From SIG565 sp045540055 (GTDB lineage Bacteria > Bacillota > Clostridia > Oscillospirales > Acutalibacteraceae), in assembly GCA_045540055.1 (NCBI GenBank), contig JAZQGO010000003.1, positions 1-64,000 on the forward strand: DNA of 64,000 nucleotides. The letters run 5' to 3'. Within the stretch, counting starts at the first letter, position 1. The number at the start of each line of letters is the position of its first letter. The translations under genes and the position numbers were made by a program. This document shows, in pieces, positions 45,233-53,973 of this stretch. A model generated the notes under the pieces. The model did not search any database and was not told the DNA's origin. It saw only the letters and a list, made by a program, of their open reading frames with translations.

Positions 45233-46321
45233 ATGGAAATTATCAACGTAACACATTCCTCAATGCCTTCGTATGAAGAGTATTGCGAGGAAATAAAATC
45301 AATTTGGGACACGGTGCACCTTACCAATATGGGCCCCTTACATAACAAATTAAAAGGACAGTTAAAGGACTATTTGAAGGTTGACAATATTGAACTCTTT
45401 GTCAATGGTCATTTAGCGCTTTGTTGTGCGCTTGAGGTGTTGGGACTGAAGGGTGAGATTATTACTACACCTTTTACCTTTGCATCGACTACAAACGCCA
45501 TTGTACAGGCAGGTTGCACACCTGTTTTTTGTGATGTAAAGAGTGATTACACCATTGATGAAAGCAAAATAGAGGCACTTATAACCGACAAAACGGTTGC
45601 TATACTTGGTGTTCACGTTTACGGAAATATTTGTGACGTAGACGCTATTGACAAAATTGCTAAGAAGTATAATCTTAAGGTTATTTACGATGCGGCACAT
45701 GCATTTGGGGTTGAGTATAAGGGCAAGGGAATATGCAACTATGGTGATATTTCAATGCTTTCCTTTCACGCAACCAAGGTTTTCCATACCATCGAGGGCG
45801 GTGCGTTGTGTTATAATGATGATACCCTTACCGAAAAGTTAGCGCTTTGCCGCAGCTTTGGTGTTAAGGGGGACGAGCTTGAGTGCTTTGGCACGAACGC
45901 CAAAATGAATGAGTTTTCGGCGGCAATGGGAATTTGTAATTTAAGACATATAGATGAAGAAATCGCGTTGCGCGGTGAGGCTTTTGCACTGTATAACGAG
46001 CGTTTGGGCGGTATCGACGGCATTACACTTCTGTCCTTGCGCGTGGGACTAAAACAAAACTTTGCGTATTATCCCGTTTTGTTTGATAAGCAGAAATTTG
46101 GCAAAAACAGGGATGAGGTAATTACTGAACTCGGCGCGCAAGGCATCAATGCGAGAAAATATTTTTATCCGCTTGTTTCGGCTAACAAGGGCTTTAGCGA
46201 AGATTTAACAAATCTTACACCTATCGCAAAAAACTATTCCGAAAATATTTTATGTTTACCGCTTTATGCTCATTTATCGGCAGACGATATAAACAAAATT
46301 TGTGATATAATTTTAAAATAA
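45233..46321 (+). CDS. Sugar aminotransferase, VioA/FdtB-like (DegT family)
   Basis: 362 aa. It shows GHLALCCALEVLGLKGEIITTPFTFASTTNAI, VIYDAAHAFGV, and the lysine in SFHATKVFHTIEGGAL (near residue 184), a pattern typical of VioA/FdtB/QdtB enzymes acting on dTDP-4- or 3-keto-6-deoxyglucose. rmlA and rmlB follow 1.2 kb later, so it likely makes dTDP-4-amino-4,6-dideoxyglucose. GGTGA lies about 5 nt before the ATG. Confidence 0.88.
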   Translation: MEIINVTHSSMPSYEEYCEEIKSIWDTVHLTNMGPLHNKLKGQLKDYLKVDNIELFVNGHLALCCALEVLGLKGEIITTPFTFASTTNAIVQAGCTPVFCDVKSDYTIDESKIEALITDKTVAILGVHVYGNICDVDAIDKIAKKYNLKVIYDAAHAFGVEYKGKGICNYGDISMLSFHATKVFHTIEGGALCYNDDTLTEKLALCRSFGVKGDELECFGTNAKMNEFSAAMGICNLRHIDEEIALRGEAFALYNERLGGIDGITLLSLRVGLKQNFAYYPVLFDKQKFGKNRDEVITELGAQGINARKYFYPLVSANKGFSEDLTNLTPIAKNYSENILCLPLYAHLSADDINKICDIILK

Positions 46322-46335
46322 AAGAGGTGATTTCT

Positions 46336-47466
46336 TTGGCAGAGGCATTGCAGGTGAAAAAACAACGCCAATCTAATTTAGAGTTATTTAGAATAATAAC
46401 AATGTTTTTTATTGTCGCACATCACTATGTTGTTAATTCGGGATTAACTGCGGCAGACGGACCGATATACTCGGATGTGTTGTCGGGCAAGTCGATTTTC
46501 TTATTACTATTTGGTGCATTTGGCAAAATAGGAATTAATTGTTTTGTTTTCATAACAGGATATTTTATGTGTAAATCCCAAATAACCCTAAAAAAGTTTC
46601 TAAAGCTTGTGTTTGAGGTTGTGTTTTACCGCATAGTAATATATGTTATCTTTTTAGCAACAGGATACACATCGTTTTCTTTGACAGGTTTAATCAAGGC
46701 GTTTTTGCCAATTAAAAATTTGGGAGTCGGTTTTACTGCGGCTTTTCTTGTGTTTTATCTTTTTATACCATTCGTAAATGTGCTTGTTAAGCATTTAAGC
46801 GAAAGACAACATGTTTTGATTTTGGCACTTGTGTCCTTTGCGTATATATTCTTAGGTTCAATACCAGGATTTTCCGTTACCTTCAATTATGCGACCTGGT
46901 TTATTGTTCTTTACATTATAGCGTCTTATATTAGATTTTATCCTAAAAAGTTATTTGACAACAAAAAATTCTGGATAATTACTGCATTTATTTCGGTTTT
47001 TGCTTGTTTGGCATCGGTTATATGTGGAATAATTTTGTTGCACAAAACTGGGATAAACGCTATTTACTATTTTGTGACAGATTCAAACAAGCTTTTAGCT
47101 GTAATAACCGCATTAAGCTTATTTATGATGTTTAAAAATATAAATATTAAATACAGCAAGCTTATCAATACAATGGGCGCTACAACCTTTGGCGTATTGT
47201 TAATTCATGCTAACAATGATGCAATGAGAGAATGGTTGTGGAAAGATTTATTAGACAATGTCGGTGCATACGGAACCAATTATTTATTTGCACACGCAAT
47301 AATAAGCGTTGTGCTTATTTATATAATTTGTACACTTATTGATATTGGAAGAATAAATTTTATAGAAAAGCCGTTTTTCAAGTTTTACGACAAAATAGAA
47401 AATAAAATCACTGCTACATATAAAAAAGCAGAAGATAAGTTTTGCGCAAAATTCAACATAAAATAA
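46336..47466 (+). CDS. Acyltransferase family 3 membrane protein
   Basis: 376 aa with about 10 hydrophobic segments. The signature QSNLELFRIITMFFIVAHHYVVNS carries the AT3 histidine. GKIGINCFVFITGYF is typical. It ends in a charged, lysine-rich tail (KIENKITATYKKAEDKF). The start is TTG at 46336 with AGAGGTGA 6 nt before; the GTG at 46327 overlaps that site. Likely O-acylates the glycan outside the membrane. Confidence 0.85.
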   Translation: MAEALQVKKQRQSNLELFRIITMFFIVAHHYVVNSGLTAADGPIYSDVLSGKSIFLLLFGAFGKIGINCFVFITGYFMCKSQITLKKFLKLVFEVVFYRIVIYVIFLATGYTSFSLTGLIKAFLPIKNLGVGFTAAFLVFYLFIPFVNVLVKHLSERQHVLILALVSFAYIFLGSIPGFSVTFNYATWFIVLYIIASYIRFYPKKLFDNKKFWIITAFISVFACLASVICGIILLHKTGINAIYYFVTDSNKLLAVITALSLFMMFKNINIKYSKLINTMGATTFGVLLIHANNDAMREWLWKDLLDNVGAYGTNYLFAHAIISVVLIYIICTLIDIGRINFIEKPFFKFYDKIENKITATYKKAEDKFCAKFNIK

Positions 47467-47479
47467 AAGGGGTGGCCTA

Positions 47480-48364
47480 ATGAAAGGTATCATTCTTGCC
47501 GGAGGCTCCGGCACACGACTTTATCCGCTTACCAAGGTGACATCGAAGCAGCTGCTTCCTGTATACGATAAGCCAATGATTTATTATCCGCTGTCCACTT
47601 TGATGCTTGCGGGTATTCGTGATATTTTAATAATTTCTACACCTGAGGACACGCCTCGTTTTGAGGCGTTGCTGGGGGATGGCAGTCAATTTGGTATTAA
47701 ATTATCTTATGCCGTTCAGCCTTCGCCCGATGGACTCGCCCAAGCCTTTTTAATTGGTGAGGAATTTATTGGTGATGACGCTTGCGCAATGGTGCTTGGT
47801 GACAATATTTTCTACGGCGGTTGGTTTAGAAAGAATTTAGCAGAGGCAGTAAAAAATGCCGAAAAAGGTATTTCGACCGTATTTGGTTACTACGTGCCCG
47901 ACCCCGAACGCTTCGGCGTTGTTGAGTTTGATGAAAATCGTAAGGTTTTATCGCTCGAGGAAAAACCGAAAACCCCCAAGAGCAACTACTGTGTAACAGG
48001 ACTTTATTTCTACGATAAGCGTGTTGTTGAGCTTGCAAAGCAGGTTAAGCCATCGGCACGAGGAGAACTCGAAATTACCGACTTAAACAAGCTTTATTTA
48101 GACGCTGACAGTCTGTCAGTGCAAATTTTAGGCAGAGGCTTCGCCTGGATGGACACCGGCACAATGGATAGCTTAATGGATGCGGCAACCTTTGTGCAGA
48201 CGGTGCAAAACCGCCAAGGTGTTGTAATTTCGGCACCTGAGGAAATCGCCTATCACGCTAAATGGATAGACAAAGATGAGCTAAGACGTTCTGCCAAGCT
48301 TTACGGTAAATCACCCTATGGTGAGCATCTTTTGCGAGTGGCTGATGATAAAATTTTATATTAA
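47480..48364 (+). CDS. rmlA: Glucose-1-phosphate thymidylyltransferase RmlA
   Basis: Makes dTDP-glucose from glucose-1-phosphate and dTTP. 294 aa, full length. It has KGIILAGGSGTRLYPLT with the catalytic Arg, KQLLPVYDKPMIYYPLSTLMLAGI, VLGDNIFYG and FAWMDTGTMDSLMDAA. AAGGGGTGG precedes the ATG. It is followed by rmlB. Confidence 0.97.
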   Translation: MKGIILAGGSGTRLYPLTKVTSKQLLPVYDKPMIYYPLSTLMLAGIRDILIISTPEDTPRFEALLGDGSQFGIKLSYAVQPSPDGLAQAFLIGEEFIGDDACAMVLGDNIFYGGWFRKNLAEAVKNAEKGISTVFGYYVPDPERFGVVEFDENRKVLSLEEKPKTPKSNYCVTGLYFYDKRVVELAKQVKPSARGELEITDLNKLYLDADSLSVQILGRGFAWMDTGTMDSLMDAATFVQTVQNRQGVVISAPEEIAYHAKWIDKDELRRSAKLYGKSPYGEHLLRVADDKILY

Positions 48365-48381
48365 GTTTTAAGGAGAAAATT

Positions 48382-49401
48382 ATGACGGTATTGGTGACCG
48401 GCGGAGCCGGATTTATAGGCGGTAATTTTGTTTATCATATGTTAAACAAATATCCACAGTACAAAATAGTTTGCGTTGATTGCCTTACATACGCGGGTAA
48501 TATGTCTACACTAAAAGAGGCTATGGAAAACGAGAATTTTGTTTTCTGCAAAACCGATATTTGTGACCGCGAGGCAATTTATAAAATATTTGAGGAGCAA
48601 AAGCCCGACGTAGTGGTTAACTTTGCGGCAGAAAGTCACGTTGACCGTTCTATCGAAAATCCCGAAATTTTCTTAAAGACAAACATTCTTGGCACACAGG
48701 TTTTGATGGATGCCTGCCGCAAATACGGTAATATCCGTTATCATCAGGTATCAACCGATGAGGTTTACGGAGATTTGCCGCTTGACCGTCCTGATTTGTT
48801 TTTTACAGAGAACACACCGATACATACGTCGTCCCCTTACAGCAGTTCGAAGGCAGGTGCCGATTTATTGGTTCTCGCCTATCACAGAACCTACGGTCTG
48901 CCGGTGACAATAAGCCGTTGCTCAAACAATTACGGCCCGTATCATTTTCCCGAAAAGCTGATACCCTTAATGATTGCCAATGCGCTGGCCGACAAGCCGT
49001 TGCCCGTATACGGCAAGGGCGAAAACGTGCGCGACTGGTTGTATGTTGAGGACCACTGCAAAGCGATAGACCTTATAATTCACAAGGGTAAAATCGGCGA
49101 GGTTTACAACGTTGGCGGACACAACGAAATGGCGAATATAGATATTGTAAAGCTTATATGCAAAAAGCTTGGCAAAACCGAGAGCCTTATTACCTACGTT
49201 GCCGACCGCAAGGGTCACGACCTCAGGTATGCTATAGACCCCACAAAAATTCACACCGAGCTTGGTTGGTTGCCCGAAACAAAATTTGCTGACGGCATCG
49301 AGAAAACAATCACTTGGTATCTAAACAACAAAGAATGGTGGGAAACCATAATTAGCGGTGAATACCGCGACTATTACGAAAAAATGTACGGTAATAGATA
49401 G
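48382..49401 (+). CDS. rmlB: dTDP-glucose 4,6-dehydratase RmlB
   Basis: Converts dTDP-glucose to dTDP-4-keto-6-deoxyglucose with bound NAD. 339 aa. It has TGGAGFIGGNFVYHML (NAD loop), NFAAESHVDRSI, QVSTDEVYGDL with the catalytic Thr-Asp-Glu, SSPYSSSKAGADLL (YxxxK-type active site) and RCSNNYGPYHFPEKL. AAGGAG lies before the ATG. No rmlC or rmlD is present, so the product probably goes to the VioA-like enzyme. Confidence 0.97.
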   Translation: MTVLVTGGAGFIGGNFVYHMLNKYPQYKIVCVDCLTYAGNMSTLKEAMENENFVFCKTDICDREAIYKIFEEQKPDVVVNFAAESHVDRSIENPEIFLKTNILGTQVLMDACRKYGNIRYHQVSTDEVYGDLPLDRPDLFFTENTPIHTSSPYSSSKAGADLLVLAYHRTYGLPVTISRCSNNYGPYHFPEKLIPLMIANALADKPLPVYGKGENVRDWLYVEDHCKAIDLIIHKGKIGEVYNVGGHNEMANIDIVKLICKKLGKTESLITYVADRKGHDLRYAIDPTKIHTELGWLPETKFADGIEKTITWYLNNKEWWETIISGEYRDYYEKMYGNR

Positions 49402-49411
49402 GAGAAATAAA

Positions 49412-50458
49412 ATGTCAGTATTTAAAGATAAAACATTGCTTATTACGGGAGGAACAGGCTCTTTCGGCAATGCCGTTCTCAATAGATTTTTGCAGACCGA
49501 TATTGGTGAAATTCGTGTTTTCTCGCGAGACGAGAAAAAACAGGACGATATGCGCCACGAGTTTCAGGCAAAAATGCCCGAGGTTGCCGATAAAATTAAG
49601 TTCTTTATTGGTGACGTGCGCGATTTAGCATCGGTTAAAAATGCGATGCATGGTGTAGATTATATTTTTCACGCCGCCGCACTCAAGCAGGTGCCGTCTT
49701 GTGAATTCTTCCCTATTGAAGCGGTAAAAACCAACGTGCTTGGTACCGAAAACGTGCTAACTGCCGCTATTGAAGCGGGTGTTAAAAGGGTTATATGCCT
49801 ATCGACCGATAAGGCGGCATACCCCGTAAATGCTATGGGCACCTCAAAGGCTATGATGGAGAAGGTTATTGTTGCAAAATCTCGTACCGTAAAACCCGAG
49901 CAGACAACTATTTGCTGCACTCGTTACGGCAACGTTATGTGTTCGCGCGGCAGCGTTATTCCGCTATGGATTGAGCAGATAAAGAAGGGCGAGCCCATCA
50001 CCGTTACCGAGCCCAATATGACACGCTTTATTATGTCGCTCGAGGAGGCGGTTGATTTAGTTCTCTTCGCCTTCGAGAATGCCGAGGGTGGCGAAATATT
50101 CGTACAAAAGGCGCCTGCCTGCACTATCGGTGTTTTGGCACAAGCAGTAAAAGAGCTGTTTGACTCAAAGGATGAAATTAAGGTAATAGGCATTCGTCAC
50201 GGCGAAAAAATGTACGAAACACTTCTCACAAACGAGGAGTGCGCAAATGCTACCGATATGGGCGACTTCTACCGCGTGCCCTGCGATAAGCGTGACCTAA
50301 ACTATGATAAATACTTTAAGGATGGCGACAAGCAGCGCAATCCTTTAACCGAATTTAATTCAAATAATACCGAGCTTTTAACCGTAGCCGAGGTTAAGGA
50401 AAAATTACTAACGCTCCAGTATATTCGCGATGAAGTTGCTGCCTGGAAGGAAAAATAA
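49412..50458 (+). CDS. capE: UDP-GlcNAc 4,6-dehydratase/epimerase CapE-like (FnlA/WbjB)
   Basis: First step of UDP-L-FucNAc synthesis from UDP-GlcNAc. 348 aa. It has LLITGGTGSFGNAVLNRFL, RVFSRDEKKQDDMRHEF, FHAAALKQVPSCEFFPIEA with the variant active site, ICLSTDKAAYPVNAMGTSKA and CTRYGNVMCSRGSVIPLW, matching CapE. GGAG 8 nt upstream supports the ATG at 49412; the longer frame starts inside rmlB. The next gene starts at its stop codon. Confidence 0.92.
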   Translation: MSVFKDKTLLITGGTGSFGNAVLNRFLQTDIGEIRVFSRDEKKQDDMRHEFQAKMPEVADKIKFFIGDVRDLASVKNAMHGVDYIFHAAALKQVPSCEFFPIEAVKTNVLGTENVLTAAIEAGVKRVICLSTDKAAYPVNAMGTSKAMMEKVIVAKSRTVKPEQTTICCTRYGNVMCSRGSVIPLWIEQIKKGEPITVTEPNMTRFIMSLEEAVDLVLFAFENAEGGEIFVQKAPACTIGVLAQAVKELFDSKDEIKVIGIRHGEKMYETLLTNEECANATDMGDFYRVPCDKRDLNYDKYFKDGDKQRNPLTEFNSNNTELLTVAEVKEKLLTLQYIRDEVAAWKEK

Positions 50459-51615
50459 TGTTAAACGAAAAAGACCGCACTGTGCTTAAACTTATAAAAA
50501 GTGCTCTGACAGGCGAAAGATACGACCTGCCCGAGAATTTCAGCATAGCCGATTATATGCAGTATGCATCACACCGACAGATTGATGCACTCATATATTA
50601 CGGTGCGGTTAATTGCGGCCTAAATTCGCGTGACACGGCTGTACGCCCCGCATTTAAGAGGGTTTGCGCAGGTGTGTTTATTGATGAAATGCAGCAGGAT
50701 GCTCTCAAAAAGATTTATGCCGAGTTCGACAAAGACGGTATAGATTATATGACGCTTAAGGGTATAAATCTAAAGGATATATACCCAAAACGTGATATGC
50801 GTACAATGAGTGACGCAGATATTCTTATACGCACCGAGCAATACGAAAGCATAACAAGCGCAATGGAGGAGCTCGGTTATTGTTTTGTTAACGAGAGCGA
50901 CCACGAATACATTTGGGAAAGCTCATCACTTGTGGTCGAATTACATAAAAGCCTTATACCCACCTATGACGGACGCTTGTATGAGTTTTTTAAAAACCCT
51001 TGGGATATGGCGGTGTTAAAGAAAAATCACCACTATTTACTTAATACAAACGATGAGTTTGTTCATATCTTTACCCACTTTGCCAAGCATTATCGCGCGG
51101 GCGGGATAGGTATTAAGCATTTAACCGATTTATATGTATTTAAACAAAAAAACCAGGTTAATGAGGAGTATGTAGAAAGCGCCTTAAGGAAGATAGGCGT
51201 TTATGAATTCTATAAAAATATATGCGATGCTATAAATTTTGCCTTCCTTGACGGTACGCTCACCAACAAGGCGGAATTTGCACTTAAAACGGTGCTTAAC
51301 AGCGGCACCTATGGGTTGCCTCAAAAGCAAACACTTTGGAGCAACGTGATGAATAAAAATTCAAGGTGGCGTCGCGTTTTAAGGCTTATTTTCCCACCCG
51401 TAAAGGCTATGAAGCAGAGATACCCCGTCCTTAAAAAATGGGCGATACTTTTGCCTGTTTTGTGGGTTGCTAGAATTTTTGATACATTGTTTTTCAAAGG
51501 GTATAAGATTAAAAACCAGCGTCAAAAAATCACCTATGCAACGGCCGAGCGTACCGACGATTATATAAAGGCGCTCGAATACGTTGGTTTTGATATGTCG
51601 GAGGTTAAAAGATGA
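50458..51615 (+). CDS. Uncharacterised nucleotidyltransferase-fold protein (PF14907-like), copy 1
   Basis: 385 aa. The nucleotidyltransferase core is YMTLKGINLKDIYPKRDMRTMSDADILI (residues ~97-124), with the DAD acid pair. It is followed by EYIWESSSLVVELHKSL and THFAKHYRAGGIGIKHLTDLY. A basic C-terminal region with a hydrophobic stretch follows. A paralogue lies at 53974, and both flank the capF-capG genes. The family occurs in capsule and peptide-modification clusters but no activity is firmly known. ATG overlaps the capE stop. Confidence 0.75.
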   Translation: MLNEKDRTVLKLIKSALTGERYDLPENFSIADYMQYASHRQIDALIYYGAVNCGLNSRDTAVRPAFKRVCAGVFIDEMQQDALKKIYAEFDKDGIDYMTLKGINLKDIYPKRDMRTMSDADILIRTEQYESITSAMEELGYCFVNESDHEYIWESSSLVVELHKSLIPTYDGRLYEFFKNPWDMAVLKKNHHYLLNTNDEFVHIFTHFAKHYRAGGIGIKHLTDLYVFKQKNQVNEEYVESALRKIGVYEFYKNICDAINFAFLDGTLTNKAEFALKTVLNSGTYGLPQKQTLWSNVMNKNSRWRRVLRLIFPPVKAMKQRYPVLKKWAILLPVLWVARIFDTLFFKGYKIKNQRQKITYATAERTDDYIKALEYVGFDMSEVKR

Positions 51616-52808
51616 AGATACTTGTAACGGGTGCCAAGGGCTTTGTTGGGAAAAATCTTTGCGCGGCGCTCAGGAACATTGCCGATGGCAAGGATAAAAC
51701 CCATCCCGAAATAGTGATAGAAGAAATTTATCAGTACGATATAGATTCGACTGCTGACGAGTTAGATACATACTGTCGCGATGCCGATTTTGTCTTTAAT
51801 ATGGCGGGCGTAAATCGTCCACAAAACACGGACGAATTTATGCAGGGTAACTTTGGCTTTGCATCTACACTTCTTAATACCCTACAAAAGTGCGGTAACA
51901 AATGCCCCGTTGTTTTATCAAGCTCTATTCAGGCAACGCTTATCGGCAGATACGATTCCGATTATGGCAGAAGTAAAAAGGCGGGCGAGGAGCTGTTTTT
52001 TGAATATGCCGAGAAAACGGGTGCTAAGGTGCTTGTTTATCGCTTCCCCAATCTTTTTGGTAAATGGTGCAGACCGAATTATAACAGCGCCGTTGCCACC
52101 TTCTGTTATAACACCGCAAATGATTTGGAAATTACGGTAAACGACAGAAGCACACAGCTTGAATTGCTTTACATAGACGATTTAATTGATGAGATGCTGG
52201 CGGCTCTTAACGGAAAAGAACATCGCTGCGAGTTTGACGGCATAAACACAGTATTATCGCCTGACGGCAAATACTGTGCCGCCCCCGTTACCCATAAGGT
52301 AACGCTCGGCGAGATTGTAGATTTGCTCGATTCATTTAAAAACCAACCCAAAACACTAATAATGCCTGAAATACCCTTCGGCAGCTTTGCTAAAAAGCTA
52401 TATTCGACCTATCTGTCTTATTTGCCCGAAAGCAAGGTTGCGTTTGACCTTAAAATGAACGTTGACGAACGTGGTAGCTTTACGGAGATTTTAAAAACCG
52501 CCAATTGCGGACAGTTTAGCGTAAACGTATCAAAGGCAGGTATCACCAAGGGACAGCACTGGCACCATACAAAATGGGAGTTCTTTATTGTGGTGTCGGG
52601 CGAGGGACTTATCGAGCAGAGAAAAATTGGTGGCGATGAGATTTTGCGCTTCTACGTAAGCGGCGAAAAGCCGCAGGCGGTACACATGCTGCCGGGCTAC
52701 ACCCATAATATAATAAACCTTTCCGATACAAATGATTTAGTAACACTTATGTGGGCAAACGAGCAGTTTGACCCCAGTCATCCCGATACATTTTTTGAGA
52801 AAGTATAG
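51612..52808 (+). CDS. capF: UDP-FucNAc synthesis reductase CapF-like (SDR + cupin)
   Basis: 398-aa two-domain enzyme that epimerises at C3 and reduces at C4 in UDP-L-FucNAc synthesis. The N-terminal SDR domain has KILVTGAKGFVGKNLCAAL and DYGRSKKAGEELFFEYA (YxxxK). The C-terminal cupin has QHWHHTKWEFFIVVSGEG with the metal-binding His and Glu residues. Slightly longer than S. aureus CapF. ATGA overlap with the preceding gene. Confidence 0.9.
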   Translation: MKILVTGAKGFVGKNLCAALRNIADGKDKTHPEIVIEEIYQYDIDSTADELDTYCRDADFVFNMAGVNRPQNTDEFMQGNFGFASTLLNTLQKCGNKCPVVLSSSIQATLIGRYDSDYGRSKKAGEELFFEYAEKTGAKVLVYRFPNLFGKWCRPNYNSAVATFCYNTANDLEITVNDRSTQLELLYIDDLIDEMLAALNGKEHRCEFDGINTVLSPDGKYCAAPVTHKVTLGEIVDLLDSFKNQPKTLIMPEIPFGSFAKKLYSTYLSYLPESKVAFDLKMNVDERGSFTEILKTANCGQFSVNVSKAGITKGQHWHHTKWEFFIVVSGEGLIEQRKIGGDEILRFYVSGEKPQAVHMLPGYTHNIINLSDTNDLVTLMWANEQFDPSHPDTFFEKV

Positions 52809-52820
52809 CAGGTGAACGGT

Positions 52821-53963
52821 ATGAAAAAATTAAAACTTATGACCATTGTCGGCACACGCCCCGAGATTATTCGTCTTTCGGCGGTAATTAAAAAGTGCGA
52901 CGTATATTTCGACCAAATTTTAGTGCATACAGGTCAAAATTATGACTATTCATTAAATCAAGTTTTCTTTGATGACCTAGGACTTCGTGCGCCCGATTAT
53001 TATCTTGATGCCGTTGGTGCCGACCTTGGCGAAACGGTGGGTAATATTATCGCGAAGTCGTACAAGTTAATGGTAGAAACACAGCCCGATGCACTCTTGG
53101 TGCTTGGTGACACTAACTCGTGTCTTTCGGCAATTTCGGCAAAGAGATTACACATCCCGATTTTCCATATGGAAGCGGGTAACCGCTGTAAAGATGAGTG
53201 TCTGCCCGAGGAAACCAACCGACGAATTGTTGATATTATTTCGGATGTTAATATGGCATATTCAGAGCATGCACGCCGTTACCTTGCCGATACAGGACTA
53301 CCAAAGGAGCGCACTTACGTTACAGGCTCACCTATGGCAGAGGTTTTAAGGGAAAACCTCGATAAGATAGAGGCATCGGATATTCACAGCAAGTTAGGAC
53401 TCGAAAAAGGTAAATATATACTTCTCTCAGCTCATCGAGAAGAAAATATAGACACCGAAAAGAACTTCTTGTCACTCTTTAATGCAATAAACGAGATTGC
53501 CGAGAAGTATAAAATGCCGATTCTTTATTCCTGCCACCCGAGAAGCCGTAACAGAATAGAAAAGAGTGGCTTTAAATTAAATCCGCTTGTAATTCAGCAC
53601 GAGCCACTCGGCTTCCATGACTATAACTGCCTGCAGATGAATGCCTTTGCCGTTATTTCGGATAGCGGCACACTGCCTGAGGAAAGCTCCTTCTTTACCT
53701 CGATTGGCAATCCATTCCCTGCGGTTTGCATACGCACCTCAACCGAGCGTCCCGAGGCACTCGACAAGGCGTGCTTTATCCTTGCGGGTATCGATAACGA
53801 TTCGCTTCAGCAGGCGGTAGAAACTGCGGTAGAGATGAACCAAAACGGTGATCACGGCATCCCCGTTCCCGATTATATTGAGGAAAACGTTTCGACCAAG
53901 GTGGTTAAAATTATTCAGTCATACACAGGCGTTGTAAACAAGATGGTATGGCGCAAATTTTAG
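52821..53963 (+). CDS. capG: UDP-N-acetylglucosamine 2-epimerase-type enzyme CapG-like
   Basis: Last step to UDP-L-FucNAc. 380 aa. It has KLMTIVGTRPEIIRLSAVI, LVHTGQNYDYSLNQVFFDDL, FHMEAGNRCKDECLPEETNRRIVD, LSAHREENID and SDSGTLPEESSFF. These match WecB/CapG 2-epimerases, and the neighbours CapE and CapF favour CapG. AGGTGA supports the ATG at 52821; the GTG 9 nt earlier overlaps it. Confidence 0.92.
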   Translation: MKKLKLMTIVGTRPEIIRLSAVIKKCDVYFDQILVHTGQNYDYSLNQVFFDDLGLRAPDYYLDAVGADLGETVGNIIAKSYKLMVETQPDALLVLGDTNSCLSAISAKRLHIPIFHMEAGNRCKDECLPEETNRRIVDIISDVNMAYSEHARRYLADTGLPKERTYVTGSPMAEVLRENLDKIEASDIHSKLGLEKGKYILLSAHREENIDTEKNFLSLFNAINEIAEKYKMPILYSCHPRSRNRIEKSGFKLNPLVIQHEPLGFHDYNCLQMNAFAVISDSGTLPEESSFFTSIGNPFPAVCIRTSTERPEALDKACFILAGIDNDSLQQAVETAVEMNQNGDHGIPVPDYIEENVSTKVVKIIQSYTGVVNKMVWRKF

Positions 53964-53973
53964 GAGAACCGAG

